A stretch of 56,150 bases of DNA from UBA2387 sp019454665 (GTDB lineage: Bacteria; Armatimonadota; Fimbriimonadia; Fimbriimonadales; Fimbriimonadaceae), in assembly GCA_045862995.1 (NCBI GenBank), contig BTVX01000022.1, positions 1 through 56,150 on the forward strand, read 5' to 3'. The notes beneath the pieces are model-generated. The model ran no database searches. It was not told the DNA's origin and saw nothing but the letters and a program-made list of their open reading frames with translations. Within the stretch, counting starts at the first letter, position 1, and each line of letters opens with the position of its first letter. Shown in pieces: positions 7,904 to 16,357 of the stretch. Made by a program: the position numbers and the translations under genes.

Positions 7904-8578
7904 TCACGCGCGCCTTCGTGCCAGCAACCCCAACGCTCCAAGCGAGAGGGCGAGCATCGTGGCGGGTTCCGGCACGGCGGTCATGGTGATGTCGTAGCCC
8001 ACCGAGGCGCTGGCGACATTGGTGCCGCCGACCGTCGCGACGGCGGCGGAATCCCAGCGGTACAACCCCGCTTCCATGCTCAGGAACTGGGTCCCGTTGA
8101 AGCCGGTGATGAAGGGCACAAAACTCAGGCCATCGTAGATGGACAGGTCCGACGCTGCCGTGCCCGAAGACGAGATCGTGCCGTTCGCCCGGTCCGTCAC
8201 CATGAACGTGAGCGACACCGACCCGCCTCCCATGGCCGACGCATCGAGCCCGCCAGACACGGACTCAGCCGACCCGCTCGCTCCACCGCTGAGCGTGGAC
8301 GTCTGCCCCAACGCCTGCAAAGTCCAAGAGGCAAACCCGGAGGCCCCCGCCGAGTGCGAACCCAAGTCGGGATCGTTCTCCGAGGCAAACGCACTCGCAG
8401 ATGCCGAAAAGGAATCTTGCATCCGGGTCCCGCTGTCGCCGTCTGTGTCGAAGGCCGAGATCGCCCGCGCCTCGGCGTAGACCCAAAACTGCCCTTCCGT
8501 CAAAACGAGAACTTGAGCCGAAGCCAGGGGGACCAAGCACAAGGCGACAACTAGAGCGCCGATTCGCGAACGATTCAT
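7904..8578 (-). CDS. PEP-CTERM surface protein
   Basis: A 224-residue protein with a signal peptide (M-N-R-S-R, then a hydrophobic core ending LASAQ). The middle is rich in Ser, Ala and Gly. The C terminus is a PEP-CTERM sorting signal: VPEPATM, a hydrophobic helix and RRRA. Such proteins are cut and anchored or released by exosortase; no exosortase is in the window. The start at 8578 is chosen for the signal peptide, and TAGGAT lies 7 bases upstream as a possible -10 box. The role is unknown, but a surface or matrix protein is likely. Confidence 0.85.
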   Translation of the reverse strand: MNRSRIGALVVALCLVPLASAQVLVLTEGQFWVYAEARAISAFDTDGDSGTRMQDSFSASASAFASENDPDLGSHSAGASGFASWTLQALGQTSTLSGGASGSAESVSGGLDASAMGGGSVSLTFMVTDRANGTISSSGTAASDLSIYDGLSFVPFITGFNGTQFLSMEAGLYRWDSAAVATVGGTNVASASVGYDITMTAVPEPATMLALSLGALGLLARRRA

Positions 8579-8630
8579 CCGCGCGATCCTACCTGCGGGC
8601 AGGGCCAAATCATGGCGTGCCAGACAAGAA

Positions 8631-8809
8631 TCACTCGGAAACCAACCGGCTGAAACCGCCTGCGGCCATCAGTTCGGCGACGACCGGCGACACGCGCCGA
8701 AACGCCTCGGCCAGCGCCACGCCTTGAGGCGACTGTAGGTGCCCGTCCACGCCCCCATCGGCGACATAGGCCGTCGCCGGGATATCCACGCCCTTCTTGG
8801 CGGCCGCAC
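8631..8809 (-). pseudogene. probable 3' remnant of a lost gene
   Basis: Minus-strand reading of ~59 codons with coding-like GC-rich third positions and protein-like content (segments GVDIPATAYVADGG and LAEAFRRVSPVVAELMAAGG), ending in TGA at 8631. There is no start codon or gene body upstream: at 8810 the sequence switches into the 31-base repeat and then the GH31 promoter region. I read this as the tail of a gene cut off by a rearrangement. The family is not identified. Apart from this remnant and the repeat, the 340-base gap 8579-8918 shows nothing else. Confidence 0.4.
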
Positions 8810-8840
8810 CGTCCGCCTGATCCGCCCCAAGGCAGAATAG
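8810..8840 (+). repeat. 31-base direct repeat, copy 2
   Basis: Near-identical copy of 7850-7880, including the TAG, in a position with no matching gene upstream. It marks the break at which the minus-strand gene remnant begins. Confidence 0.85.
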
Positions 8841-8918
8841 AAGCGCCGCTCGGCCCTGAACAGATGGGCCCGGCGCACCGAACGCCGACCCGCCTGAGTC
8901 ACAATTCCGACTGCCGCC

Positions 8919-11234
8919 ATGTTCTTCACCAAGTACCCGCATCGCGCCAACTTCGCCTTCGCCCAACGGGCCGACGCATCCGGACTCCACATTGGCAAAG
9001 AAACGTTCGATGCGCGGGCCGAATCTTTCGAAGGCGACGTCCACCGGTTCCGAGTGAGCAAGAAGAACCGTTGGCATGAGAATGTCTCGATTGACCCGCT
9101 GACGCCCCCGCCACCCGCCAAGTGTGGCCTCAAGGTGGAGTCGGACGGGTCGCTCGCACTCCAATTCAACGGTAAGACCGTGCTGAAGACGTGCAAGGGC
9201 GAGGGCTTCGGCGTGATGGGCGAGGCGTGGATGCTCCAGTTCGAAGTGCCCGCCGACGCCAAGTACTTCGGCATGGGCGAGAAGAACCTGGGTCGCCTCG
9301 AACTCAGCGGCCTGCGCACCAAGTATTGGAACACCGACGTGTGGAGCGACTTCCACTCGGGCCAGTGGATGGAAGACCACGCCGACCCGTCGTACGCCTC
9401 CGTGCCCTACGTCATCGTGCGGCTCAAGGACGCGTGGGTGGGCATCCTTGCCCACAACCCCGGCCCCGTGTTCATGGAGACCCCTCCCGGAACCGGCGAG
9501 AAGCGGTACTTCGTGGATTGGCAGAAGACGGGCGACCACCTGATCGTGGGCAGCGAGTGCGGCCAGCCCGACGTGTGGTTCCTCGTGGGCGATTCGCTTG
9601 CCGACCTCACGCGCAAACTGCAGGCGCTGGTCGGCAAGACGCCCCTGCCCCCGCTCTGGTCGCTCGGCTACCACCAGTCCCGATGGGGCTACGCGACCAG
9701 CGAGCAACTTCTCGAACTCGACGAGAAGTTCCGCAAAACCAAGATCCCCTGCGACGCCCTGTGGCTGGACATCGAATACATGGACGGCTACCGCGTGTTC
9801 ACCCTGGATCCCGCCAACTTCCCCGAAGGCGTGCAGAACACGGTGTGGAAGCTGTGGCGCTCTCGCCGACGCGTCGTGCCGATCCTCGACCCCGGGGTCA
9901 AGCGAGACCCCGGCTACGCCGCCTATGACGACGGCTTGGCAAGGGGCGTGTTCTGCCAAGGGCCGGAGGGCCAACCGTATGTCGGACTGGTTTGGCCCGG
10001 CGAGACGGTGTTTCCCGACTTCACGCAGCCCAAAGGCCGCAAGTGGTGGTCGAACCAAGTCCGCGATTGGACCGGGCTCGGCTTCGCGGGCTACTGGGTG
10101 GATATGAACGACCCGGCGACCGGCCCCGTGGACCCCAACGGCATGCGCTTCCGCAACGGCAAGGACGACCACGCTCTGCACCGCAACCAATACGCCCTCG
10201 GCATGCAGATGGCGACGTTCGACGGCCTGAGGCGGGCCAAGCCGCGTTCGCGGCCGTTCGTCCTCTCTCGCTCGGCGTTCATCGGCACCAGCCGCTACAG
10301 CGCCGTGTGGACGGGCGACAACGTGGCCAACCACCACTACCTGCGCATGGCGATCCCCACGTCGCTGAACCTGGCGCTCAGCGGCATCCCGTTCAACGGG
10401 CCCGACCTCGGCGGCTTCGGGGGCGACACGCCCGAAGGGCTGATGGTGGATTGGGCGAAGGCCACGTTCCTTTTCCCGTTCCTTCGGAACCACACGATGA
10501 AGGAGGCGCGGCGGCAAGAGCCCTGGGCCTATTCGCGCCGCGCCCTGGGCACGCTGCGGCACCTGATCCAGCTTCGCTACCGGCTGTTGCCCTACCTGTA
10601 CACGCTCTTCGCCGAACAAGAAGCCACGGGCGAGGCCATCCTTCGGCCGCTTTCGTACGATTTCGAGGGCAAGGATTTGGATACGGTCTGCGACCAGTTC
10701 CTCGTCGGCCCGTTCATCTTGCAAGCGCCGTTCCTCACAGACGGCCAGAAGGAGCGCACGGTCGTGTTGCCGGGCGATCAGCCTTGGTTCGACGTCGCCG
10801 CCGGCGAATGGGTCGAGCCGGGCGAGGTTGTGGTGCCGGTCACGCGCGACCGGACGCCCCTGTACATCCGGGCAGGCGCGATCTTGCCCACGTGCGCGGG
10901 CTGGCCGACCACGAACCGCAAGGACCTGCGCAAAGCCGAGTTCCACGTGTTCGCGCCCAAGGGTTGGAAGGGCGAAACAAGCCTGACCTACGTGGCCGAC
11001 GACGGCGAGACCACGGCCTACCGCAAGGGCAAGCGCACCGTGCTGGAACTCACGCTCAAGAGCGACGGCAAGAAGGCAACGCTCAAGACCACCACGAAGA
11101 GCGACGGCTATGGGCCGATCGAGGCGCGGGTCGCGGCGTATGCCGGAGTGCCCGTCGAGGTGGCGGGCGCGGCGTGGGAGGAAGGCACGGCCATGTGGTT
11201 CGGCGAGCTTCCCGTGCGTTGGGCGATCCTTTAG
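8919..11234 (+). CDS. glycoside hydrolase family 31 (alpha-glucosidase-like)
   Basis: A 771-residue enzyme. The N-terminal galactose-mutarotase-like domain is followed by the (beta/alpha)8 barrel. The nucleophile is Asp395 in GYWVDMNDP. The acid/base is Asp467 in WTGDN, followed by the family segment LALSGIPFNGPDLGGFGGD. C-terminal beta domains include the LYIRAGAILP motif. GH31 enzymes hydrolyse or transfer alpha-glucosides or xylosides; exact specificity cannot be read here. There is no signal peptide, so it is probably cytoplasmic. CACAAT lies 13 bases before the ATG. The ARC ATPase gene follows after 26 bases. Confidence 0.92.
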   Translation: MFFTKYPHRANFAFAQRADASGLHIGKETFDARAESFEGDVHRFRVSKKNRWHENVSIDPLTPPPPAKCGLKVESDGSLALQFNGKTVLKTCKGEGFGVMGEAWMLQFEVPADAKYFGMGEKNLGRLELSGLRTKYWNTDVWSDFHSGQWMEDHADPSYASVPYVIVRLKDAWVGILAHNPGPVFMETPPGTGEKRYFVDWQKTGDHLIVGSECGQPDVWFLVGDSLADLTRKLQALVGKTPLPPLWSLGYHQSRWGYATSEQLLELDEKFRKTKIPCDALWLDIEYMDGYRVFTLDPANFPEGVQNTVWKLWRSRRRVVPILDPGVKRDPGYAAYDDGLARGVFCQGPEGQPYVGLVWPGETVFPDFTQPKGRKWWSNQVRDWTGLGFAGYWVDMNDPATGPVDPNGMRFRNGKDDHALHRNQYALGMQMATFDGLRRAKPRSRPFVLSRSAFIGTSRYSAVWTGDNVANHHYLRMAIPTSLNLALSGIPFNGPDLGGFGGDTPEGLMVDWAKATFLFPFLRNHTMKEARRQEPWAYSRRALGTLRHLIQLRYRLLPYLYTLFAEQEATGEAILRPLSYDFEGKDLDTVCDQFLVGPFILQAPFLTDGQKERTVVLPGDQPWFDVAAGEWVEPGEVVVPVTRDRTPLYIRAGAILPTCAGWPTTNRKDLRKAEFHVFAPKGWKGETSLTYVADDGETTAYRKGKRTVLELTLKSDGKKATLKTTTKSDGYGPIEARVAAYAGVPVEVAGAAWEEGTAMWFGELPVRWAIL

Positions 11235-11246
11235 TTCCAAGCGGCG

Positions 11247-11252
11247 TATGAT
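11247..11252 (+). promoter_or_regulatory. -10 box of the ARC ATPase gene
   Basis: TATGAT, 8 bases before the ATG. No -35 match is obvious. It suggests the ATPase can be transcribed independently of the glucosidase. Confidence 0.45.
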
Positions 11253-11260
11253 GTGGTGAG

Positions 11261-12913
11261 ATGCCTTCGGATCAACCCTCGAGCCTTGAGATCGTGGATC
11301 GCCTGATCGCGAATGCGGGCGACGACCCCCGTGCACGCACCTACCTGACCGCCCTGCGCGACGACATTCGTAAGGATGCCGAACGATCCGAGGCGCGCGA
11401 GAAGCTGCTGGCCGAGTACGAAGAAGCCTACGCCAAACTCACGGCCCCCGCCAACCGAACCGGCGTCTATCTGGCGGACCAAGAAGGCGGACTGGCGCTC
11501 ATCGCCGTGGGCGACTCGGAGTTCCTGGCCCAGTTGGACCCCACGCTTGAAGAGGCTCCCGCCGTCGGCGACCGCGTGCTGGTCAACGACGCCTACGCGA
11601 TCGTCGGCAAGCTGCCCCCGCACCCCGGTGGCGCGATGGCCAAGGTCTCCGAGGTCTACGACGACGGTCGGCTGCGAGTCGGGGGCGAAGCGCCGACCAC
11701 CGACGGCGGCCGGGTGGTGCTGCGTTCCGCAGCCCTGGCCGCGCAGACGCTTCACCCCGGCGACACGGTCCGCATCGAGCCGACCGGGCGCGTGGCCGTC
11801 GAGTGGTTCGAAACCAAGGAGAACCGCGACTTCTTCTACGAGGACGTCCCCGAGATCCCTTGGGAGAAAGTCGGCGGGCAGAGCGAGGCGATCCGTCTGA
11901 TCCGCGACACCATCGAGAAGCCGCTGCTGCATCCCGAGGTCTTCCGGAAGTTCGAGAAGAAGCCCGTGAAAGGCATCCTGCTCTATGGCCCTCCCGGTTG
12001 CGGCAAGACCCTCATCGGCAAGGCGACGGCCTACAACCTCACGCAGGAGTATTCGAAGCGCGTCGGCAAGCCCGTGAAGGAGTACTTCATGGCCATCAGC
12101 GGTCCGAAAATCCTCAACATGTGGCTGGGCGAGACCGAGCGCATGGTGCGCGAAGTGTTCCGCATCGCCCGCGAGAAGGCCAAGGAAGGGCGGCTGGTGT
12201 TCATCTTCATGGACGAAGCGGAAAGCGTGCTCCGGACGCGATCCTCGGGCCGGTGGCTGAACATCAGCAACACCGTGGTGCCCCAATTTTGCGCCGAGTT
12301 GGATGGTCTGGTGTCGCTCGACAACGTGGTGCTCATGCTCACGTCGAACCGACCCGACTACATTGATCCGGCCGTGCTTCGCCCCGAACGCATTGATCGC
12401 AAGGTCAAGGTCAATCGTCCCGACCGTTCGGCATCCGAACAAATCATCGGCATCTATCTGCACGCCGACATGCCGCTCGATCCGGGCATCCTCGAAGAGT
12501 TTGGCGGCGAGGTGGATTGCGCGCGGCAGGCCTTGGCCCGCCGAACGATCGAGGCGTTGTGGACGCCCAGCAAGGAGCATCGCTTCCTGCAAGTGCACTT
12601 GAAGAACGGCTCGACCGAGACGCTGCACTGGTCGGACCTCGTCAGCGGTGCGCTGTTGAGGTCGGTGGTCGAGCGGGCGAAGGACTACGCCATCGAGCGC
12701 TCCATTGCCGAACCCAACGCCCACCACGGCATCTCGCAACAGGACCTGCTCGCCGCACTCGAAGCCGAGTACCGCGAGAACGAAATCTTCCCCAAATCGG
12801 ACACGCAGGAGGATTGGCTGAAACTCCTCGACTACGAACCGGACAACGTGGCCTCGGTGCGGCCGGTGAGCCAGCGATCCTCGGCGGACCGGGTGCGCAA
12901 GGCGATCGTCTGA
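11261..12913 (+). CDS. arc: proteasome-associated AAA ATPase (ARC/Mpa family)
   Basis: A 550-residue protein with the full ARC layout: N-terminal coiled coil (~28-60), two OB-fold segments (~65-185), then one AAA+ module with Walker A GPPGCGKT at 243-250, Walker B FIFMDEAE, and the conserved VVPQFCAELDG and SNRPDYIDPAVLRPER stretches. In actinobacteria such hexamers unfold Pup-tagged proteins and feed the 20S proteasome. Related ATPases occur in Armatimonadota alongside Pup-like UBact. Here the C terminus ends RVRKAIV and lacks the GQYL or HbYX tail used to dock the 20S gate. No proteasome subunit, ligase or Pup-like gene is adjacent. The substrate and partner are therefore open. Confidence 0.9.
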   Translation: MPSDQPSSLEIVDRLIANAGDDPRARTYLTALRDDIRKDAERSEAREKLLAEYEEAYAKLTAPANRTGVYLADQEGGLALIAVGDSEFLAQLDPTLEEAPAVGDRVLVNDAYAIVGKLPPHPGGAMAKVSEVYDDGRLRVGGEAPTTDGGRVVLRSAALAAQTLHPGDTVRIEPTGRVAVEWFETKENRDFFYEDVPEIPWEKVGGQSEAIRLIRDTIEKPLLHPEVFRKFEKKPVKGILLYGPPGCGKTLIGKATAYNLTQEYSKRVGKPVKEYFMAISGPKILNMWLGETERMVREVFRIAREKAKEGRLVFIFMDEAESVLRTRSSGRWLNISNTVVPQFCAELDGLVSLDNVVLMLTSNRPDYIDPAVLRPERIDRKVKVNRPDRSASEQIIGIYLHADMPLDPGILEEFGGEVDCARQALARRTIEALWTPSKEHRFLQVHLKNGSTETLHWSDLVSGALLRSVVERAKDYAIERSIAEPNAHHGISQQDLLAALEAEYRENEIFPKSDTQEDWLKLLDYEPDNVASVRPVSQRSSADRVRKAIV

Positions 12914-12954
12914 GCGTGACCAATCCGGGGGTTCGGGCGTCGGAATCCTTGCCC

Positions 12955-13326
12955 ATGCGAGCCAAGTCGTTCTTCCTGTTCGCCGTCTCGGCGCTCGTCG
13001 TCGCCGCCGCTTTCGTCGCCTCGCCTGCGATTTCGCAAAGCAAGACCGTCACGTACAAGGAGATCAAGCCGATCCTCGACCGGTCCTGCATCAACTGTCA
13101 CGGCGCCAAGAAGCAGCAGGACGGCGTGCGGCTCGACTCCTACGAGGCCATCGTCAAGAGCAAGCAGGGCAAGCTGTTCAAGGCTGGAAAGCCCGCCGAG
13201 AGCGACTTGCTGCTCTACGTCAACGGCAAGAAGAAGCCGCAGATGCCGATGATGGCCAAGCCGCTGCCGGCCAACGAGATCCAAATGATCTCCGACTGGA
13301 TCGCGCAGGGCGCGAAAGAGAAGTAG
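12955..13326 (+). CDS. secreted mini cytochrome c (planctomycete-type)
   Basis: A 123-residue protein with a signal peptide (M-R-A-K, hydrophobic core, cut near ISQS). A single haem-binding CINCH motif (Cys46, Cys49, His50) sits in a planctomycete-cytochrome context (YKEIKPILDRSCINCHG, LRLDSYE-like segment, PQMPMM as possible distal Met). It is the stand-alone version of the N-terminal domain of the DUF1549 protein at 40.2 kb. It is predicted to be a periplasmic electron carrier. The start at 12955 is preferred over an in-frame GTG at 12916 because it gives a clean signal peptide. Confidence 0.82.
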   Translation: MRAKSFFLFAVSALVVAAAFVASPAISQSKTVTYKEIKPILDRSCINCHGAKKQQDGVRLDSYEAIVKSKQGKLFKAGKPAESDLLLYVNGKKKPQMPMMAKPLPANEIQMISDWIAQGAKEK

Positions 13327-13328
13327 GC

Positions 13329-14186
13329 TCAGGCGGGAGCGTTCTCGACGAACGATCGCAGATTCGACCACGCCGTCTTGAGGTCGGCGAGCAACGGCGC
13401 TTGGGTGCGCGCGACTGCCACCAGGTCCAGGTCTAGGTCCGCCACGATCAGCGCTTCTTCGCCGACGGGCGCCTCGGCGAGCACCTGACCCATCGGGTCC
13501 ACAATGCGCGAGCCGCCCACGAAGCCCTTGCCCCCTTCGAATCCGACCAACATGGGGTTGAGGGTGAACACGCCGTGCTCTTCGCTGACGGCGCGCACCA
13601 TCCGCGAGTACCGGTCCAAGTTGCCAATGGTCGGTCCATCGAACCCACGAGCCGGCGAAGCCGACGGCACCACGACGACCTGTGCGCCATACACCGCCAG
13701 CAACGTGCCCAGAATCGAGTGCCAGATATCCTCGCAGATGAGCAGGCCCCCGAATCCCCATGACCCCTCGAAGACGCCCAGTTCTCGGCCCGCCGAAACG
13801 AACCGCTCCTCGTCGAACACCCCATAGGTGGGCAGAAAGAACTTGCGGTAGACCGACGCCACGCGGCACGCCGACCCATCCCAGCGCACGACGGCCGCCG
13901 AGTTGTAGAGTGTCGCGTTCGCCTTCTCGTAGAAGCCGAGGACGACTTCGATGGCCCCGGCCCCCGTCAGGCGCTTGCCAAGTGCCTCGGCGAGGGCCTC
14001 TGCGGTCATGGCGTGTTCGAGCACGCCTCCTTCGAGGAAGTAGCCCGTGGTGCACGTCTCAGGAAAGCAAATCAGGCCCGCCCCCTCGTCCGCCGCTTGC
14101 CGGACGATGGACGCGATGCGGTCTAGGTTCGGGTCGGTCTGCCCCTTGTCCGGGGCGAATTGCGCGACGGCGGCTCGGAGCACCAT
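13329..14186 (-). CDS. carbon-nitrogen hydrolase (nitrilase superfamily amidase)
   Basis: A 285-residue enzyme with the full Glu-Lys-Cys triad: E43 (FPE), K115 (YRKFFLPTYGVFDE) and C151 (LLICED). The LPTYGVFDEERF stretch is like the glutaminase domain of glutamine-dependent NAD synthetases, but the protein stands alone without a synthetase part. It probably hydrolyses an amide such as glutamine, a carbamoyl amine or omega-amide; the substrate is not decided. It is convergent with the mini cytochrome c gene (2-base gap). TACACT lies 8 bases before the ATG. Confidence 0.88.
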   Translation of the reverse strand: MVLRAAVAQFAPDKGQTDPNLDRIASIVRQAADEGAGLICFPETCTTGYFLEGGVLEHAMTAEALAEALGKRLTGAGAIEVVLGFYEKANATLYNSAAVVRWDGSACRVASVYRKFFLPTYGVFDEERFVSAGRELGVFEGSWGFGGLLICEDIWHSILGTLLAVYGAQVVVVPSASPARGFDGPTIGNLDRYSRMVRAVSEEHGVFTLNPMLVGFEGGKGFVGGSRIVDPMGQVLAEAPVGEEALIVADLDLDLVAVARTQAPLLADLKTAWSNLRSFVENAPA

Positions 14187-14194
14187 TGCGGGCG

Positions 14195-14200
14195 AGTGTA
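14195..14200 (-). promoter_or_regulatory. -10 box of the amidase gene
   Basis: TACACT on the minus strand, 8 bases before the amidase ATG. No Shine-Dalgarno lies between. Confidence 0.4.
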
Positions 14201-14307
14201 CCGGCGGTGGGTCGCTGCGTCAGCGATGCCTACCCAATCACAAGGCACGGCTGGCCGAACGGGCGTCCCATCCGAAGGTACGCCTTGTTGGTCGGGGCCA
14301 ACCGAAC

Positions 14308-14949
14308 CTACGGAGGGTCGTATTGGGTGGGTCGAACGATGGTTCCACCGTCGGCGAGCTCAATGGCTTGAGGGAGCAGGCACCGCTCCAGCATGGCCAA
14401 GCTAACCGAGGCCTTCCGCACATTCGCACCAAGACGCTCGCCGATGCCCAAAACCTCCCAGCATGGGTGCCGCTGGCCGATGTTCACAGCAAGGACCTCT
14501 AGGGACGGCCGAGCAGTAACGGCCATTTCAACGGCGGGTGCGATGTCGGAGTCCGTTGAAAAGATCACGACCCTTTCGATGCAGCCCACGATCACATCCC
14601 GGACCAGGTGGATGGCCAGATTGACGTCGGTCTCCTTCTCCTCCCAAGCAACGAACTCCCGGTTCGACCAGGGGCAACCACTTTTGCACTGGATGGTCTT
14701 TTTCTTGAAGTGGCCGAGAATCACCTCGACGCCCTCCGAGCGGCTGGCTTCCAGGAACTTGTCATGGCGGCGCTGGCGGTCCGGGTTACCCTGCGGAATC
14801 GCGGAAAACAGCTTGATCACCTGTGGCGTCGTACCTGGATCAACCATCCGGGAGAGGCGTCGATACGAGATCCACTTCAGGTGGTTTTGCCGCAGGTCGC
14901 CTATCGCGCCGTACGTGTTGAACCCGTCGATGTAGACGCAGGTGCTCAT
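14308..14949 (-). CDS. NYN-domain (PIN-like) putative ribonuclease
   Basis: A 213-residue protein of the NYN/LabA (DUF88-like) fold. Acidic residues expected to bind metal are D8 in YIDGFN, the Asp of KETDVNLAIHLV, and the aspartates of FSTDSDIAPAVE. A Cys-K-S-G-Cys pair lies mid-protein. Family members are Mg-dependent RNA nucleases in RNA turnover or defence. An in-frame ATG at 14979 would start the protein inside a terminator-like hairpin, so 14949 is preferred. Base composition here is slightly less GC-rich than the neighbours. It may be a single-gene import, but there is no direct evidence for that. Confidence 0.82.
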   Translation of the reverse strand: MSTCVYIDGFNTYGAIGDLRQNHLKWISYRRLSRMVDPGTTPQVIKLFSAIPQGNPDRQRRHDKFLEASRSEGVEVILGHFKKKTIQCKSGCPWSNREFVAWEEKETDVNLAIHLVRDVIVGCIERVVIFSTDSDIAPAVEMAVTARPSLEVLAVNIGQRHPCWEVLGIGERLGANVRKASVSLAMLERCLLPQAIELADGGTIVRPTQYDPP

Positions 14950-14968
14950 CCAAACGCACTCTCTAAAC

Positions 14969-14995
14969 AAAAAACCCATGCGACTTGCGCATGGG
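14969..14995 (-). terminator. intrinsic-terminator-like hairpin in the NYN leader
   Basis: On the minus strand CCCATGCG, a 5-base loop and CGCATGGG form a perfect 8-bp stem followed at once by six T. It sits between the probable promoter at ~15040 and the NYN start, so it would stop or attenuate NYN transcription. Confidence 0.7.
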
Positions 14996-15405
14996 GGTTC
15001 CTCTTGCCACTGGTCGCAGCAGAGGCGGGGTTGCTCTCATTGTAGCAGGCTCGCTTGGTTTCATTACCGAGATGGGGCCATTTTCGCAAAAACCGGCAGA
15101 TCATCTCCAGCGCGCCCGCCAGAAACGGAGCGTTCGGGCGTGCCTCTCGCAAAGGAAGTCCCAGACTCGCTCGGCGTTCGTCCCGCACGGGGCTAAGGTC
15201 CCGAAAACCAAACCCGACTCCTTTACGTTGATTCCCCGACACGATCCGAGTCCACACTGGGCTGGGGCAGACGCCGGGTGCGAGCGATTGCCACCGAAGC
15301 TCGGTGGATTGGCGCTGAACAAGAACGTCGCTCCCGCTCTGCCCCGAGGCAGGAGTGCAGCGTCCGCACCCTTGGCCCAGAACCCAGACGCTTGGACAAC
15401 AGGAC
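14980..15405. other. 425-base non-coding stretch upstream of two divergent genes
   Basis: No convincing gene on either strand; readings here have no start, motif or protein-like pattern. It holds the leader and promoter of the NYN gene near 15000-15047 and presumably the promoter of the secreted gene at 15406. A short leader hairpin, CCTCT/AGAGG (15000-15025), precedes the terminator-like one. Confidence 0.55.
15039..15047 (-). promoter_or_regulatory. extended -10 promoter of the NYN gene
   Basis: TGCTACAAT on the minus strand is an extended -10 (TGn plus TACAAT). The -35 position is poor. The predicted start at ~15032 gives an ~80-base leader containing the terminator-like hairpin. Confidence 0.5.
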
Positions 15406-16347
15406 ATGAAGGCAAGACCAAACACCCCCCGATTCGCGTTGCTCGGCGCAATGCTCGCTGTGGCCGTTGCGGCGCACGCCCAGACAGTCGTGATCCGCCA
15501 CAAGAACAGCGCCTACACCGTAACGTACGAGGCGGCGCAAAAGCGGCTGAGCGTGTCCTCGGACAATGTGAACGCCGTATGGCGGCGCGAAGTGTCCCGC
15601 CGCGTGCCTACGTTCCGGAGCTTCTCGGCGGTTGCGACCGCAGCAGGCCCCATCGTCATCTGCGACGATGGTACGAACACCCTGTTCTCGCTCATCCACT
15701 GGAAGAACGGCGGCAACAAGGTGGAGCGCAGCGGAGAATCGCTCGACGGCGTCATCGGCCCGGGCGTGCTGCTCAACTGCATGTACCAGGTCGAGGACTA
15801 TGGCGCAAAGGCCATCGTACAAACCGTGTCCGCCGGCAAAATCCTCGAGCACAAGTGGGACATCAACATGTGGGGCACCCACTCGATGAAGTCCCGCACG
15901 ACCATTGGCACCCTGAACAAAGGCAAGGCCAACCTCTCGTCGAGAACCACCAACACCAACCTGCGCTTCGCGACCGATGTGCCCCGCGGGTTCCGCGAGA
16001 TGCCGGTGGACGAGCATTCCATCGCATTGATCGGCTCGCTGCCCGACCTCTACATCACCATCTACTCCGAGACGGCCGACCACCAGCCCAAGGAGTTGGC
16101 GGACGCCTATATCAAAGAACTCGGGCTCAACGTGTTCCACGCTTCCAACGAGAAACTGGACGACGGCACACCTGCGTTGCTGCGGGTCGGCGAAGGCACG
16201 ATCAACGACACCCCGACCCGTCACGCCGCCGTGGTGTTCGCGGCCAAGAGCCGGGTCTACATCGTTGGGCTGTCCACGGCGACGGCCTACGGCAACCAAT
16301 TCGCCTTTGCTCTCGAGGAGGTGCTTCGCTCGATCCGCGCCCTGTGA
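15406..16347 (+). CDS. secreted protein of unknown function
   Basis: A 313-residue protein with a signal peptide (M-K-A-R-P, hydrophobic core, cut after AHAQ). The mature part looks beta-rich (TVVIRHKNSAYTVTYEAAQKRL and later strands) and ends with a helix LEEVLRSIRAL. No catalytic motif or known family is recognised. An AGGA lies 1-2 bases before the ATG, which is too close for a normal ribosome site. It is probably periplasmic or surface-exposed and stands alone between divergent and convergent neighbours. Confidence 0.75.
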   Translation: MKARPNTPRFALLGAMLAVAVAAHAQTVVIRHKNSAYTVTYEAAQKRLSVSSDNVNAVWRREVSRRVPTFRSFSAVATAAGPIVICDDGTNTLFSLIHWKNGGNKVERSGESLDGVIGPGVLLNCMYQVEDYGAKAIVQTVSAGKILEHKWDINMWGTHSMKSRTTIGTLNKGKANLSSRTTNTNLRFATDVPRGFREMPVDEHSIALIGSLPDLYITIYSETADHQPKELADAYIKELGLNVFHASNEKLDDGTPALLRVGEGTINDTPTRHAAVVFAAKSRVYIVGLSTATAYGNQFAFALEEVLRSIRAL

Positions 16348-16357
16348 GCAGCGTGGC

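Noticed and set aside
8631..11336. 901-codon minus-strand open frame
   Set aside because: Nearly all of it is antisense to the GH31 gene, whose catalytic motifs are intact. Only its last ~59 codons, outside that gene, look coding and are listed as a remnant.
12916..12954. Upstream GTG start for the mini cytochrome c
   Set aside because: It adds 13 polar residues before the signal peptide; the ATG at 12955 gives a standard exported protein.
11235..14307. UBact/Pup-like small gene near the ARC ATPase
   Set aside because: I looked for a short disordered protein ending in Gly-Glu, Gly-Gln or similar on both strands and saw none.
14980..15405. Riboswitch, 6S or other named RNA
   Set aside because: No conserved core of a known class could be matched by eye; only simple hairpins near the NYN gene are supported.
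15101..15451. 116-codon minus-strand frame in the non-coding stretch
   Set aside because: Cys- and Arg-rich, with no ribosome site, domain or neighbour logic. Considered as a nuclease fragment but unsupported.
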